64,000 nucleotides of DNA from Sphagnum compactum (taxonomy: Eukaryota > Bryophyta > Sphagnopsida > Sphagnales), in contig OZ234493.1 in assembly GCA_965153455.1 (NCBI GenBank), positions 33,656,213 to 33,720,212 on the forward strand. Reading direction: 5' to 3'. Within the stretch, counting starts at the first letter, position 1, and every line of letters starts with the position of its first letter. The notes under the pieces were generated by a model, which saw nothing but the letters and a program-made list of their open reading frames with translations, made no database searches and was not told where the DNA came from. Made by a program: the position numbers and the translations under genes. Of this stretch, positions 24,890-37,846 are shown piece after piece.

Positions 24890-27104
24890 ATACACATCTT
24901 CAAAGCCATTTCTGCTTTAAAATTGGTATGTATGAAAATTTTCACAAAGTGCTGGGTTTCATAAATTTGAGAACAATCAATTATCTAAGATGATTCTCAG
25001 AAGCCAATTGTCAGATTTGTCTATTAATCACAAAAGCCATTGTCAAAACAAGACAAGCAAGACAAGCGTTAGGTTTTACAAGCAACACTGCTAAGAAAGA
25101 AGAAAAACCTTAAAAGCTTTGGGTGCTTCGTATGGTTTGTGTTTTTCCCAAGGTTTTGATTCCACAAATAAACTAAGTAATCCCAACAAGCTAGGTTTTA
25201 TTAAAAAGAAGACAAACATTCAAATATGGCCATTCATACAAATGTAATTTTTTTCTCCTTTCATCTTGACATTTTCTCTTCCTCTTATTTTTAAAACTTT
25301 AATGCAATTGTTCAAAAGATTAATTCAATAAGGCATTAACGAAGGGGTTTGTTGCAATTGTTGCAATTGACAAACATCAATTAGAGCCCAATGTACTTGT
25401 TCAATCCAACCATCAACTATGCACAAAAGGATAAATGCCCATTGTCATTTTTGAAAGTGGTGCATATTTTTGAAAACTTATGTACTTGGTTGCAATTGCA
25501 ACGACCAACTTTTTTTTTGTTTTCACAAGAAAAACCCTAAAATCTAACCACTACTCAAATCAAGAAACTTTCTCTACTACCTAAGAACCCATTATGTTTG
25601 GGAAAATGAACATCCAAAAAAAATTCAAAACCTTACCCAAAGATTTCCAAAAAACATCAATAGAAATTACCAACCCCAAAGGATTTTCCAAAAAACAATA
25701 ATCACACAACACTAATAATAACTGGCCAAAAACAACCAACATTGGTTGGTTATTGTTTTTTAATTTGAAGAACCAGCCAAGTCCAAGTTCAGGTATCAAT
25801 AACCCATCATAAAAAATATATATTTAAAATTTGATAAATAACTTACTTGTTTGGCATTGAATTTTCAAATTTAATAACCTACCTAAATGACATACTAATT
25901 ATCATCCAAATAGGTCGTCAACCCAAAAATATTAAACATGTTTATGATACAAAATAGGAATATGCTTCTACATACAAAAAATTATGCAAGGTATAAAACT
26001 TTTGGAAAAAGCATTATGATCCCTAAACCTAGGTTGGTAATGAATCAGTTGTGCAACTTGGATTTGCAAAATGCCAAAAATTGAACCACCACTCATCTCT
26101 TACACTACCAAGGACTTGTACCACGGCAATCTCAACCAACTTGAAGTAGTTTGAAAAAGAACATGCAAGCACTCAACATGTTAAAAGAATGCACCAAAGG
26201 CACATAAAAGGATTCACATCAAGCAACTTAGCCTTGGCAACACATGCATATGATTTCATGTTCAATTTGAACATAGATTGTTGAATGTCAAGGGAAGTTG
26301 CTAACAAAACCTCAAGCACCCATACATACTATTGCTTATGTTTTTGGGGTTGCAAAAGGTCACCTTAATCACATCCAAATGCTTGCAAAAACTTTCCTCC
26401 ACATCAAACTATAACTAATGTTGAGGGTACACCACATCTAAATTGTCCATGATGCCATGAATAAGGAATCTCCCTTGCAATTATGTAACAGAGCAATTAT
26501 TAGCAATCCACATCCATTTTCTAATTCATTTCAATGCAAAACAAAATGTTTGATGAACAGAACCAAAATAGACAAATTGAAAAAAAAAAAGTTAGGGGTT
26601 AAGGGTGCAAGCACATTAATAGGAACCACAAGTGATTATAACAATTGCTTAATTTTCACGTTTTAGTGTCAAACATTGTATTAATGTTACAAGTGATTCA
26701 AAATCATTCATGACAATGTTTTTAATATATTATCGAAATATGTGGTATGATTTGGATTGAACTTAATGATAATAGAGTTTTCAACACCATTCATTCAACA
26801 ACTATAACTAATGCTTATAAACATTATAATGATTCATATTGGTGACCCGAGATTATTTAAACATATATTTATAATGTAATTATGCAAGATTTTGTAAAGT
26901 CACAAAAAAAATTGATGATTTTTTTCAATGAGAATACATTGAAAACATTTTCAAATAAGCATTCATTGAAGGGACTCTTGTGGTTCTTATTATCCCATTT
27001 GCACCCTTAGGCTTAAACCTACACATTTTCTTTCCACCTATGTGATGGATGCAACATAAACATCTTTTGTCCCATATGAAATTTCACAAGTCTACAAATT
27101 ATAA
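24890..27104. other. AT-rich spacer right of unit 1, no gene recognised
   Basis: Contains a T-rich homopolymer just before it (about 24,560) and scattered short open frames (for example 25,581-25,799 minus) that have no family signature. No clear repeat. Confidence 0.45.
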
Positions 27105-28090
27105 TCAATAGCCCAAATGTGTTGTTAGTTCAAATGCTAGGTGTCCCATGCTCGTGTTCAAACATGTCATCCAATGCATGATTATTGACTTGTGTTTAAT
27201 ACAAAACATAAACTTGTAAACATCAAATGCATCAAACTTGAACCTCATGTGTGGGTTTGAATATAATTCATAGATTTTGCCTTGGCATACTTTTGTTGTG
27301 ACCATGAAATCACAAATTACAACATCCTACAATTGGTTGAAATTAATTAAGTTGTGGATTGATTACAACAATGAAAGAATGGCAACAAGCCCCAATCAAA
27401 TTTGCACACCATAAAGAAGATCAAAGTTTGCCTTTGCCTTATCAATGGTAAGAACATCAATGGGAATCTTCATCAACAAATTATGTATTTTGGCATACCA
27501 CATTGGGCAAGGGACAACATAAATATCCGATGGGTTTTGACATTCTTTACACATGTTGACTCCATAAGCTTTGCAAGCTTCATAAATTCCAAACACCTTT
27601 TGGGCCTCCTGGAAAAACAATTGTGCAAGGTTGGAAGCAAACCTTTAATTATGTTGACCATTGACAAATGTGATAAAGTTTGAATTGCAAGGTTGGTTCT
27701 ATGAACCATACAATGAAGCCCCATGGAATGTGGAGCCCAATTGTCTAAAATATGTCAAATAACACATGACCTACTTTGGAATATAGAAACCCCATCAACA
27801 CCAAATGTCATAAGCCTTTTTAACAATCAAATCTTTTGTGATACCTCCTTCATGCATGAAGGCTTTGCATAAGGACTTGAATAAGATTATCGACACTTAA
27901 TCCAACCACCATGCATTCACGGAACAAGAAGATTGATATTCGCAACCAATTTTGAACCACATAAACATGAATCGACTCTATTGTCAATTGTACTAACCTC
28001 ATCACAAGTAAATGACAAATAATAGGCTACTCCAACATTAGATTTTGTGACCACCAAAATAATGCCATGGATATGTGGAACCATAACCCA
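27105..28090 (-). pseudogene. Degenerate hAT-superfamily transposase (KIAA1586/C17orf113-like type)
   Basis: Read on the minus strand from about 28,060 down, successive pieces match the order of this plant hAT-like family: YYLSFTCDEVSTIDNR, then LMTFGVDGVSIFQS, then the cysteine/histidine motif GLHCMVHRTNLAIQ with LSHLSMVNIIKGLLPTLHNCF and KRCLEFMKLAKLM (27,473-27,724), then PIDVLTIDKAKANFDLLYG in another frame and a C-terminal piece to 27,105. Stops (for example after RSCVI) and frameshifts separate the pieces. The protein catalysed cut-and-paste transposition in intact relatives; this copy cannot. It lies between duplication units, beside a TACC microsatellite at 28.2 kb. Confidence 0.75.
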
Positions 28091-28154
28091 ACCAAAAATA
28101 TATGTCTAATGCATGTTGGGGTTTTCCTCAAGATTCACAAAATCAAACAAACCT

Positions 28155-28245
28155 ACTTAACATGCCTACCTTGCCTACCTATTTGGGTAGGTAGGTAAAT
28201 AGGAAGGTACTTAGCCTACCTACTTGCCTACTTACCTAAATATTT
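28155..28245. repeat. TACC/GGTA microsatellite, palindromic
   Basis: TGCCTACCTTGCCTACC, then GGGTAGGTAGGTAAATAGG, then TAGCCTACCTACTTGCC. Neighbouring halves are inverted copies of one another. Confidence 0.8.
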
Positions 28246-29639
28246 GTTTTTAATATTTTAAAGGCCAAAATTCGTATGTCATGTTTCAAATTTTATTGTG
28301 CCATGTGGTAGCTTCTAATTTGGCCATGTGTATCAATCTCAAACCATCTAATTTGGATGAAGAAGATAAAATGAGCTTTTAATAATTCAAATTACATATA
28401 CCCCACCAATTGTGGTAACTAGTCAATTGCAAAGATATATATGGTTGATCAATGAATGGAGAAGTATATGGTTGACTCGATACTTCATCCATGTCGACTG
28501 TGCTAACATCATGCTTAGTCACCATTTGCAATTAATGTTGGTTACAACTAGACTTATGCATTTCATGGAAGTGATTTACAACTAGTTTCTAGTCATAAAT
28601 TGAAATCACAAAATGACCTTTTCTTGACCTTTTGATTATAAGTAGTTGTTAAATAGAGGTGGTTGTGTTCCCTTAAAAAAAAATTTAATACACATCATTT
28701 GATAAATTAGGTAATGTTTTAAAATAATACCCTTTCAATAAAGTAAGTTAGTTAGCAAGTTATTAGATTGCAAACTTAAAACCCTAATCTATGTCCATGA
28801 TGTCACTACTTGTTTGTATACCATCATGTGGTACTAAAGTTGAGGAAATTAAAAGCTAATAGGAAATCAAAGGACCAATTTTTAAAAAATTGGACACAAT
28901 TTCAAATTAGGATGTATTGTTGGCAAATGTGTTAAGATTAATGACAAATAATTTCACTTGAATTCTCATAACATAAAAACATCCATGGTTTTTCATAAGG
29001 TTTGCAAACCGTGTTTATAAATCATTTTCAATGTGGAACATTTGCACCTACAAATAGTGTCTTTTTTTTAATCAAAGGATGATAATAAAATGGCCTTGAG
29101 CACCTCTAGATAAATGAGTTTTATATCACAAAATATTCATGGGCATATAATCATTATATATCATAAATTTGTTATCAATGATCATAAAGTAAATGACTAT
29201 TTGAAGTCATGGTCAATGGTTGAAAAGAACTTTAAAACTTCATAAAGAAAGCAATAAGTTTTAAGAATTATAGGTGAAGGTTAATTATAAGCTTTGGAGA
29301 CCTATAAGGAAAATGGATATTTTCAAAAAGTGTTTGTGTAGGAGGATTGTGAATGAATATGCATTGTTCAAATAAGGTGATAATTTTTTTTGTTCATACA
29401 CAAATCATATTTGTTTTTTAACTAATTTGAATGTGATTTTATACAAAACTTTTGTCCAAAAAGAATGGATATCTTTTGGTGAAAGTGTAGGGTTATAGGC
29501 CTTTCAAACTATTTCCACTTGTAATTTTTTTCCTTTGAAATCAAAGGATGATATGTTGTAGAAATCTATTTGTGCTCATAAACTTCTGCCTTGTAGAATT
29601 TGCCAAAGAACCTAAGTTCACATCCTACCCTCCTCTCTC
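28246..29639. other. AT-rich DNA, no gene recognised
   Basis: No open frame with recognisable similarity, and no tandem repeat noticed. Confidence 0.5.
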
Positions 29640-29689
29640 TTGAATCTACAGCTCCCACATGGTTTTGTAGGATATTGTCCTCATGTATT

Positions 29690-29925
29690 GGAAAGGACTT
29701 CCTGGCACAGAGGACTCAATTGCCAGTTCAAGGATCCTTCTACTGACGGCTTGCAAACCTTCCACACCATTTGAATAAAAGACCTTTGGTGCTTTCTGCT
29801 GGGGAGGCATCATCCCATGGGCCTCCCCTAATTATTGGCCCTATACCCTTGGGCTATGGCCATTGAGGCTATGACCCTCAAATTAGTGGAGGCCTGGGGG
29901 ACCAGGGCTTCCCCTCTACATTTTC
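29690..29925 (+). repeat. GC-richer interspersed cassette ('AGGCCTCCCCTA' family)
   Basis: CTTGCAAACCTTCCAC... TGGGCCTCCCCTAATT... GGGCTTCCCCTCTA. Interrupts unit 2 relative to unit 1, where the flanks continue directly at 4.42-4.53 kb. Related copies near 3.47-3.73, 20.69 and 44.28-44.49 kb. No coding frame recognised. Confidence 0.6.
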
Positions 29926-32900
29926 TATCATTTAGAGTTATTCTAGCAGTTTTAATTTATTGGGTCACATGTGCTATACATGAGTTCAAATGTCTTTTCT
30001 AAATGGAAAAAGAATGATGAATTCATCGTGAAAATTTCAACATATATTCTCATCTTAGGTGTTTTAAGCTATTATTGAAGAATATCAAACCAAGAAATTA
30101 TTTTGAAAAGATTAGCATACATAATTTGGTGTAGAATAACCCGTTTTATGTAACTCCAGGAACTGAATTGCCCACTAGTGAGTGGCTGCTCCAGACAGGC
30201 CTAATGACTTGCAAAAAAATCCACAGGGATCAATCGACACCATTTATAATTATTTTCAAGAAAATTGTGATATCAGGAATTTGGTGATTTTTTCCAAAAA
30301 AAGTCCGATTTAAATTACAAATAAAAAAATGCGCAGTTTTTTGTCAAAAAATGACTAAAATTGTCACGGCAAGAAGACTACAGATATCAATACCAAAGAA
30401 TATTACAGTGCCGTTGAGACAAGTACATATATATAATTTAAGAAAAAACCAATTCCAGACATATGCTAGCAAAGATTAATCACTCCCAAATATTGTGTGC
30501 AAGCATCACATCCTTAATTCCTGGAGCAAAGTTATCAGATTAAATGGCATTAGGAATTGGAAGCAAGTGTCTCATGACTTTGTGGCCTAGTGTTTTTTTG
30601 ACAAAATTTCGCCAAATTTCAACCTGAAAAATATGATCTCAACCTATACAATGGATTTTCCATGGAACAAATGACCCAAATTCGACAGATTTCAAAAGAA
30701 AACCCAAGTCACCAGATCTTTATGATAAGTTCCAGGAGGTAGCCAAGAATATAGAAGGGTTCAGGTTTCTTTCTACTTTCATATCTAGTAAGTAGCCAAA
30801 TCTGGCTAAATCATCTTATTGATGGTTGCCACTTCACAAAATTGCAAAAACACGGTGACTCTGCCTGGTATGGCACGTTCAAACTTCAAACCAAGATGTT
30901 TTGAGCAGTTAAAAATAGGAACCGTTGCACATGTGAAGTTTCCCAAAATTAGTTGACTCACGATTCACAACAACACCTGGTGCACAGTCCTCAAAATGTG
31001 GGACCAAAAGAAATGTCCAATGTACACGTATCCCTAGTCAGCTGTCCCTTAAAGGCAGTTCCCCACCCGAAAACGAGATTCTTTTGGGTTTTTGCCGGGA
31101 CACCCCGTGCCATGCGTGCCCCAAAAAAAATTAGGGGTATAATTTATGTCTCAACTCGCATTTATGTTCTACCAGTTCTATGCCCACGTGCATATTTTCA
31201 TCCCAAATCAACGAGCACTGGGAGCACTGAGCAAGTTCATGTGCAAGCAGTTCACGTGTGCATGTTGTGGGCTGCTGTTTGTGTATTGGTCAAATCATGA
31301 GCTCTGTAGCAGCGTTCCACTAATGTTTTTTGGCCTGGCACAAGTTTTGTCTTTTGCCTACAGAAACAGGGAAAGTTTTTAGATATTCCTTTTTCCTTTC
31401 TAGCATAAAATTTGGATAATTTCTTTTTCTTTTGCGAGAAAATTGGAAAAAAAACTCAACATCAAAATTTTTAAAACGCTATCCTGTTTACAACTACAAA
31501 TAAATGATTACATGCAATTATTGAGTTTTTCTCAGAAAAGTGCCACAATAGGGATGCCATGCACTGTACGTGTATATCAGCATTGGTGAGATAAAATTAG
31601 GGAGTGCCCTTAATTAGCAACAAAGCAGTGCAATTCACGTAGAAGTTAGTTTGATACCACAATTGGGTTCCTGATAAAACGCTGGCGGTGTCAAATCTGG
31701 TGATTCTGATGAAGTCATGCGCCCAAAGCCAGTACTGTTGGTGTCGGTAAGGAAACAAACTTAATGAAGATGTATACGATACGAGGGTAATCAATGTTTA
31801 TTGAACGGAGCCATCGAGCCACGCGTGAGGACAGGCAGCTGTTATCACAAATGATTGATTATCTAGAAATTATGTCTCTAATTAATCTTTATGAATTTAC
31901 CTCTAGATTCACCATTGCCGACAAATGTACTGAGAGAGAATCCTTTGAGTAGTATGATCTACTTCATAATTAGAGGATATGTGTACGGCGCCGTAGTTTA
32001 TCATAATTAGCTCCGTGTACGGCGCCAATCGGTGATTGGCGGCAGTAATGGAGCTGTCCATTTCTCATGTCGTATCCTCTCGCTCTTGAACTCCCTATTA
32101 GCGGACTTTATCACGAGACCACATTTGGACGTAATCCACTGCATCTCGTAAGCAAAACTTGCGTTTCAATCAAACTTTTTCAAATCTCGTAAGAAAACTA
32201 CTTCAAAAATGTTCTTGAACCCCTTCGATTTTATAAATTACACAGCCCTCTGCATATATATATGCTCATCATGCATAGTGTCAACAAGAACAACGCAGTC
32301 GGTTGATATTTTCGCGTTGAGGGAGTTTAGTGTCGAATAAATGACCATATAATTCGTGTTTGCGTTTTCGAATCACATCTATGAACTTAAAGGGAAACAA
32401 TTTGCAAACTGTCTGAAAATCAGCTGTCTGGAGTAATCACTAATTTGCGCGTAGTTAACTTCTTTTTAGTGAAGTATGAAGTGATCATTTTCGTAGTCCA
32501 CTAAAAGTTGGTTTTTTAAGATCATCAGTTCACTGCCAAATTTGTTGATGATTGCAGCGCTCACGTTGGTAGTACGTGCCCTTATAAATCTACAGGATGC
32601 AGGAAATGAATGTCGCTTATGGCTTTTGAACAGTAGTACGTACACTAAGTCTATCGTCTTCGGCTGGAACGTCAGCAATACTAGTAGACACTCTAATCTT
32701 ACTTTGATTAACTAGTGTCTACTTCATCGCTCTTCTAGATCTCACATGACAGAAGTCCAGGAGCAATGAAATGTGTTTAATTCATCTTTCTACATCTCAT
32801 TTGATAAGAGTCCAGGTGCAACGAAATCAGGCAGTAACTGCGCAATTCCTTGAAGCTGTAAAGTTTCCGTGATAGAATCTGCTTCGTAATTTCCACACAA

Positions 32901-33640
32901 GAACAATATCTTGTAAAGAAGTTGTATATCAAGTCAGAGACATCTACACAACCTACGCTAGTCATAAAACATGCTCTAAGCTGTTGCCAGGAGTTGTACA
33001 GATTAATAGAAGCGCTTTTTATTCCTGAATATCATCTAGTGTGCATTACAGAATTTTAGCAAGCTATTGCAACGCAACCACATTAATGCAGAATAAACAT
33101 TATTACAAACCATCTTAGCGTCTTCCTATAAACGAGTTTCATGAGCATGTATCAGATCAATCCAAGTACAATGAACGTCTACTGATACTGACATCAAAAT
33201 GGTTCAGCCAATATAGTGAACTAGCATATATTATTCGCGCTAATTGGACTACTTCCAAGCCGGCTGTGAAGATTTCATGTAGAAAAGTTTCTCAAAATCC
33301 AGCATCTCGCTACATTAGAGAGAAGCTGCTGTATTGATCAGCTGTCTTGAAAACACAGCTGACTTTTTGGGTTCCGGAATGTTTTAAATGTGTCTTCGGA
33401 GAGAATCTTTGAATGTAGAGATCTGTCATCCTAGTCTGAAACAATAGAAACTGTAGCTGATCCAGAATGGAAACAGATTGACCCACTAGAGCAGGAATAG
33501 CACTTGGAACAGAGCAATACTTTCAAGGTGCAACCCGATCCTGCAGTATGTGAGACAGGATTTTGACAACCAGGATTTTCTTGTCGGCACCTTGACGAGC
33601 TGCTCAGGGTCTAATCCTTCGGACCAAGGATCTGCAGCAA
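29926..33640 (-). other. 3' flank of AP2-like copy B, conserved with the copy A flank
   Basis: Matches 4,540-7,694 block by block apart from the insertion at 30.59-30.87 kb. No conserved reading frame. Contains the perfect 12-bp palindrome TACGGCGCCGTA (31,984-31,995) and a second partial copy, GTGTACGGCGCC, about 30 bp further on. Stretches around 32.2-32.7 kb (TTCATTTCCTGCATCC-type and CAGCGCTCACGTT words) are well kept between the two flanks. Confidence 0.55.
30590..30870 (+). repeat. Interspersed AT-rich repeat, family 'CGCCAAATTT' (copy 4)
   Basis: AGTGTTTTTTTGACAAAAT then TCGCCAAATTTCAACCTG, AAAATATGATCTCAACC, GGTAGCCAAGAATATAGAAGG, TAGCCAAATCTGGC and CTTCACAAAATTGCAAAAAC-ACGGTG. Inserted in unit 2 but not at the same place in unit 1, so it postdates the duplication. 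Confidence 0.7.
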
Positions 33641-36600
33641 TCAAGGATCAAAGGATCGGTATGGACGAAATGCACTGGAGACTCCACCTCCAATGAGCAC
33701 ACCACCAGGAGCTTGGACAGTGCGTGCAGTTGCTGCCAGCTTAATTGGCATTTCATCAGCAACTGGTGCAGCAGCATTGTTTCCAGCAGCAACAATTACT
33801 GGACGAGAAGACGGGAGCACTGGATCATCGGCCTCGACATACGACGGTACGATTATTGGCGCTGGATTGAAGAGTACACAGTCTGGAGTCGGCTCCATGT
33901 CCTGCACGTCGACTTCCTGCTGCTCCCAGCTCATGGTTACCGAGGTTTCATGTTGGTCATCACCATCATCAGCTCCTGGGAGCTGGACATACTGATCCGT
34001 TGCAGTACCCCCGGGAGCTGTTGAAACTTCTGTGTTGTTGGTGGCATTCTCCGACATAGTGGCATTGTCCTGAATGCAGAAACCAAACAATTATCTTTCC
34101 AGAACCTCTCCTGGACTTACATAGGGTTCAATGTAAGCCTGCCAGAAAGCCATCAGTCCTCTTGGGATCATACATTGTCTTGAAGAAATTGTTTTAGATG
34201 GACCAAAGAGCATCCCTTTGAAGTTTGGAGGCTAAACGAGAATGACATAAAGCATGAATTACCACCTGCTGTAATGCCTGGTCATTTTCTGCTGCAGCAG
34301 TGGCTCCTGCTGGAACGACGTCCTTCTTCTTGCGAGGAGTATAGGGCTTTCTGGGGCGTTTAGCGGCAGCTCCTGCAGCGGCGGCCTTCTTCTTGCGAGG
34401 AGTATATGGCTTCTTGGGGGCCTTCTGTTTGCCCCGTCTCCTGGTCACGGGTTTCTGAGCGGAAGGTACTGGAAGTCCAGCATCTGTAACATACCAAGAC
34501 ACAGATAAATCTTTCTGAAACTGTGTTTTGATGGAGAATTAGGGAAAGTTTAAAGGACTGTAGCTGCTGTACTTGACCCGAAGGATCAGATAGCTGTATC
34601 AGTGGTCGACAGTGTTGGAGGTCAGTCAGGCTGCAGAGAATTGGTGGATCATATATGTGGTGCAAGGCACTTACCAATGGCCGCCTGCTGTGCAGTGGTT
34701 GGCAGAGATCGCACAACAGATGTGTCTTTGATCAATTGGGCCATGTCCTTGTTGTTTTCTTGCACGGCTTTGTCGTAGACGGCTCTGCAATCAACCATCA
34801 CTTAGGGTAACATTCAGTCATGGTCCCATAGCAAAGCTAACTTCCTTGTTCAGTTGATCTACATGTATGCCATCTCGCTTGGATGATTCTAAGCTTATGT
34901 GTAAGTGTTTTCGATTGTTGTCTCTATCTCTCTGCAGTTTAGCAAGCAGGTTTGCAGGATTCATGGAGACTGCAGTGATCACAGCACATGATAAGCAGAG
35001 GAACTGAAGCTAGGGTTTCAGCTACTAAGCTAGGGGTTTGATGAGAACAAGGATCATACCAAAGGAAAAACAGAACTTGATTCAAGCAGCTGTATGTGAA
35101 GAACAGCAGGAACTCATGCATAATTCTGGTACCTGGCTGCTTCTTCCTCGGTGTTGTATGAGCCCAAGAGTTCACCCACCGGACTGCCAAAACAAACAAT
35201 AAACGAAATGAGCAACAAGAAGTAATTCCAATCAATACGCACCATCAGTATCTCATAACCACATAATTTCCTACAAACTGATGATGAACACCGAATCCCA
35301 TGTTTGTTTCTTCCACCCATACGTTCAGTTGCACAAGAGGGATCACCATTGCACAATGCAGATTGCATGAATCTACTAACAAGAGTTCACGACATTCAGT
35401 CATGATCACTGCAGAACGGGAGAGAAATGAGATCTGCAACATGTCGTGAAAGATAGATTCATGCATGCAAATTGAATGGCATGTGTGTACCTCCTCCTCT
35501 TCCAGTTCACCCTGTAAGTAGCCTCGAATTTGCCATCCTTCATCTTCCTCACACAAGGGTATGTGGACACAGCACCAGGTCCCTTGCTGTCTCGTCTAAG
35601 GAAAAGAGCCATTTGGTCCTTGGTGAGTAGCTTCAACTGCAATGCACCAAACCCCACCCAAATGAATGAATGTGTTCATCAAGCTGTACTTTGCACATGG
35701 ATCCCTCCATGTAACATCATGTCATTCATGTTGCAGCAGATCTCATAACCCATGATCCAACAAGATAGGTATAAACCAGTACTCAAAAATCAGAGGATCC
35801 AAAGTTCTAGCTAGGATCCTGCAAGCATGATAGAACGACATCAAGGAAGAGGAGCTCTCATGAAGAACATCAGAAACTGCCAGCTGCAACCTTTCTGTAC
35901 CAAACCTGCATTGCAGCTTACCCTTCTGATGTCATCTTTGTATTGTTGAGCAGGCTTGAAGTTGATACGGTCCTGGAACCCCTCGCCTCTCAGCACAAGG
36001 GCTGCTTTGTCGTAAGTCCTGCAATAAGACCACAGATGATCCATGAGCTGCACTCAGACAACAGCATAAGCAGTTGCTGTTACAGCTTCTTCAGCATTCT
36101 TAGTGTCATTCATGCATGGTGCAGCACGATAATTCACAATCCAGCGGCTGCAGCTGGTCACTAGTGCATGAAGAACTCCTGCTTGAATGTATGGAAACCT
36201 AGCTAGCTCAAGAAGCAAAACAGCAGTCCAACAATTAGGTTTCGAAGATAGACTCGAGTATCTAGATCTGTTGTACCTTGCAGCTTCTTCCTTGGTGGAT
36301 GATGCACCTGCATCCAAGATCAGCAAGCAAATGCAAACAGAATCAGATGGAACACATGATCAGCAGCAACAAAATGGCATCATCTACAATCAAAACACCG
36401 CAGCAGCTGGTAAAGAGAACTTCGTGATCGAGCTTCGCATGCTAGAAGTGAGAACAATGTACCGAGATAGAGTTGTTTGTGCGGTTCCACATCATCAACC
36501 CTGCACAGCATGCCACACAAAAACATACATGTCGCATCATGAGCAGATTTACAGAGGAAGATCCAGAACGTGTCGGATGAAACAATCGTCAAGACCAGAG

Positions 36601-37846
36601 AGAACCAGCACTGAGTGTTTTTCGATCTACAAGAGGCCGGAGGTACTTACCAGATGTGGGCTTCCCATCGACCAGTGCGTTGGTAATGCGTTACACCCAG
36701 AAACTCAGAGCTCTTGGAACGTGGTCCGCGCCGATATGAAAGTCTTTGCTTTTTTTTCACCGGCGGAGTCGCTGGGTCGACGACATCAGTTGTGATGCCA
36801 GCAGCAGCATCAGCTGCGGGATCATGATCAGCGACATCTGGATTGCACAGGGTATCAGAGTTTCCATGACTCGCAGCGCTTGCAGCTTTGGACTTTCTAG
36901 GCTTCCTCTTCTTCTTCTCACCGGCAACAGGCTGCTGCAGGACTGCTGCAACGTCCGCAGCTTGCGCGTCACGGTCGTCGTCCGCAGGGGAATCACTTTC
37001 ACTGCCATGGCCATGCAACTCCAGCTGCTGAAATAAGGCAGCTACAGTACCCTCCCCACCGCGATCGCTTCCTTCTTCCATGACACTCGACAGGGGGGGC
37101 TCATCGTGAGCGACATCTTCAATATCCCGGCCACCTCCTGCATCACCCATACTCTCCTGCACCATCGACAGCTGGTCACTGGGGTACTCACAAATGTATC
37201 TTCCTCGAGCGTCGACATGATCAACGCCTTGCAGTAACGTGTTACCCGTACTACCTTCGTCGTCGTCGTCGTTACTGTTTGTCACTTCGGCTGACTGCAT
37301 CGCATCGACATCGTCAGTAACACATTCACTGCCGTTCACGTCTTCCGAAGATGGCTGGTAGACAGCTGCCTGAGGGATCATGATGCCATCTCCGGAAGCA
37401 GGAACGCCTGCTGGCTGCCCATTATAATGAGGAACTGGAAAGGCGAAGCCGGGGTTCAGGGGACTCCAACCATATGCTGGCAAAGTCACCTCGGACATCA
37501 TGATGTCTCGACTCTGGAACGGAGGTGGGGCGCCGGCATTCGCAGCATGAGCTGCTACTGCAGCAGTATGTGCTTGCCGATGAATTTCTGGCAGATCCAA
37601 TTTCGAGCCCAGCGCCAAGCCAAAACCGCTTTGAAAGTGTGCAATCGTCTCGGCGTCGGCCGGTATCTGTCCGAAGAAGAGCAAAGCCGGCAGTGCGTAG
37701 AGTGGGACCGGCATCGAGACATGAGCTTGAGGAGCTGCAGCTGCTGAGGCAGTCTGCTGCTGCACCCGATTCTGGTCCTCGACCTGGACGCAGTCTTGCT
37801 GCATCCCACTGTCGAGGTTCGGAACCATGTTGAGATCGAAGTCCAT
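33641..37846 (-). CDS. AP2-like (euAP2/TOE-type) transcription factor, copy B, intact
   Basis: Nine coding exons are inferred: 37846-36651, 36500-36463, 36307-36277, 36018-35922, 35636-35491, 35183-35133, 34784-34675, 34483-34266, 34069-33641. All introns are GT-AG, phases agree, and the total is 771 codons. An upstream ATG at 37,858 is rejected because it falls inside the leader intron. Residues 4-9 read DLNMVP, an EAR-type repression motif found at the N-terminus of APETALA2 proteins. R1 spans about 377-442: [25 protein letters not shown], then [25 protein letters not shown] and INF. The linker [18 protein letters not shown] resembles the family linker. R2 (about 475-535; [16 protein letters not shown]... 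[19 protein letters not shown]) is strongly diverged and lacks the usual YRGV. A basic region (about 570-611) has two KPYTPRKKK repeats. No miR172 target was seen. Inferred role: a nuclear DNA-binding repressor. Confidence 0.87.

Larger units (their letters stand above)
4370..24890. repeat. Segmental duplication, unit 1 (direct orientation)
   Basis: Colinear with 29,640-46,195. Anchors (unit 1/unit 2): TTGAATCTACAG (4.37/29.64 kb), ATGAGTTCAAATGTCTT (4.58/29.98), GTTATCAGATTAAATGGC (5.06/30.53), TACGGCGCCG (5.99/31.98), the AP2-like gene (7.7-11.7/33.6-38.7), a hAT miniature element (11.80/38.80), the 'nucleotides AACTGG/GAACCAG' zone (12.1-12.5/38.8-39.1), AAATTTCAAGGCT (18.14/43.06), AATGGTAGAAT (18.64/43.88), GGCTAGGAG (20.61/44.21), GGGATGATGCATCAA (22.11/44.77), TTTGGTTTCAGTCCTATC (24.00/45.12) and TCATTCAACCAATG (24.34/45.55). 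Unit 1 carries extra blocks at about 12.7-18.1, 20.8-21.9 and within 22.2-23.9 kb. Confidence 0.88.
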
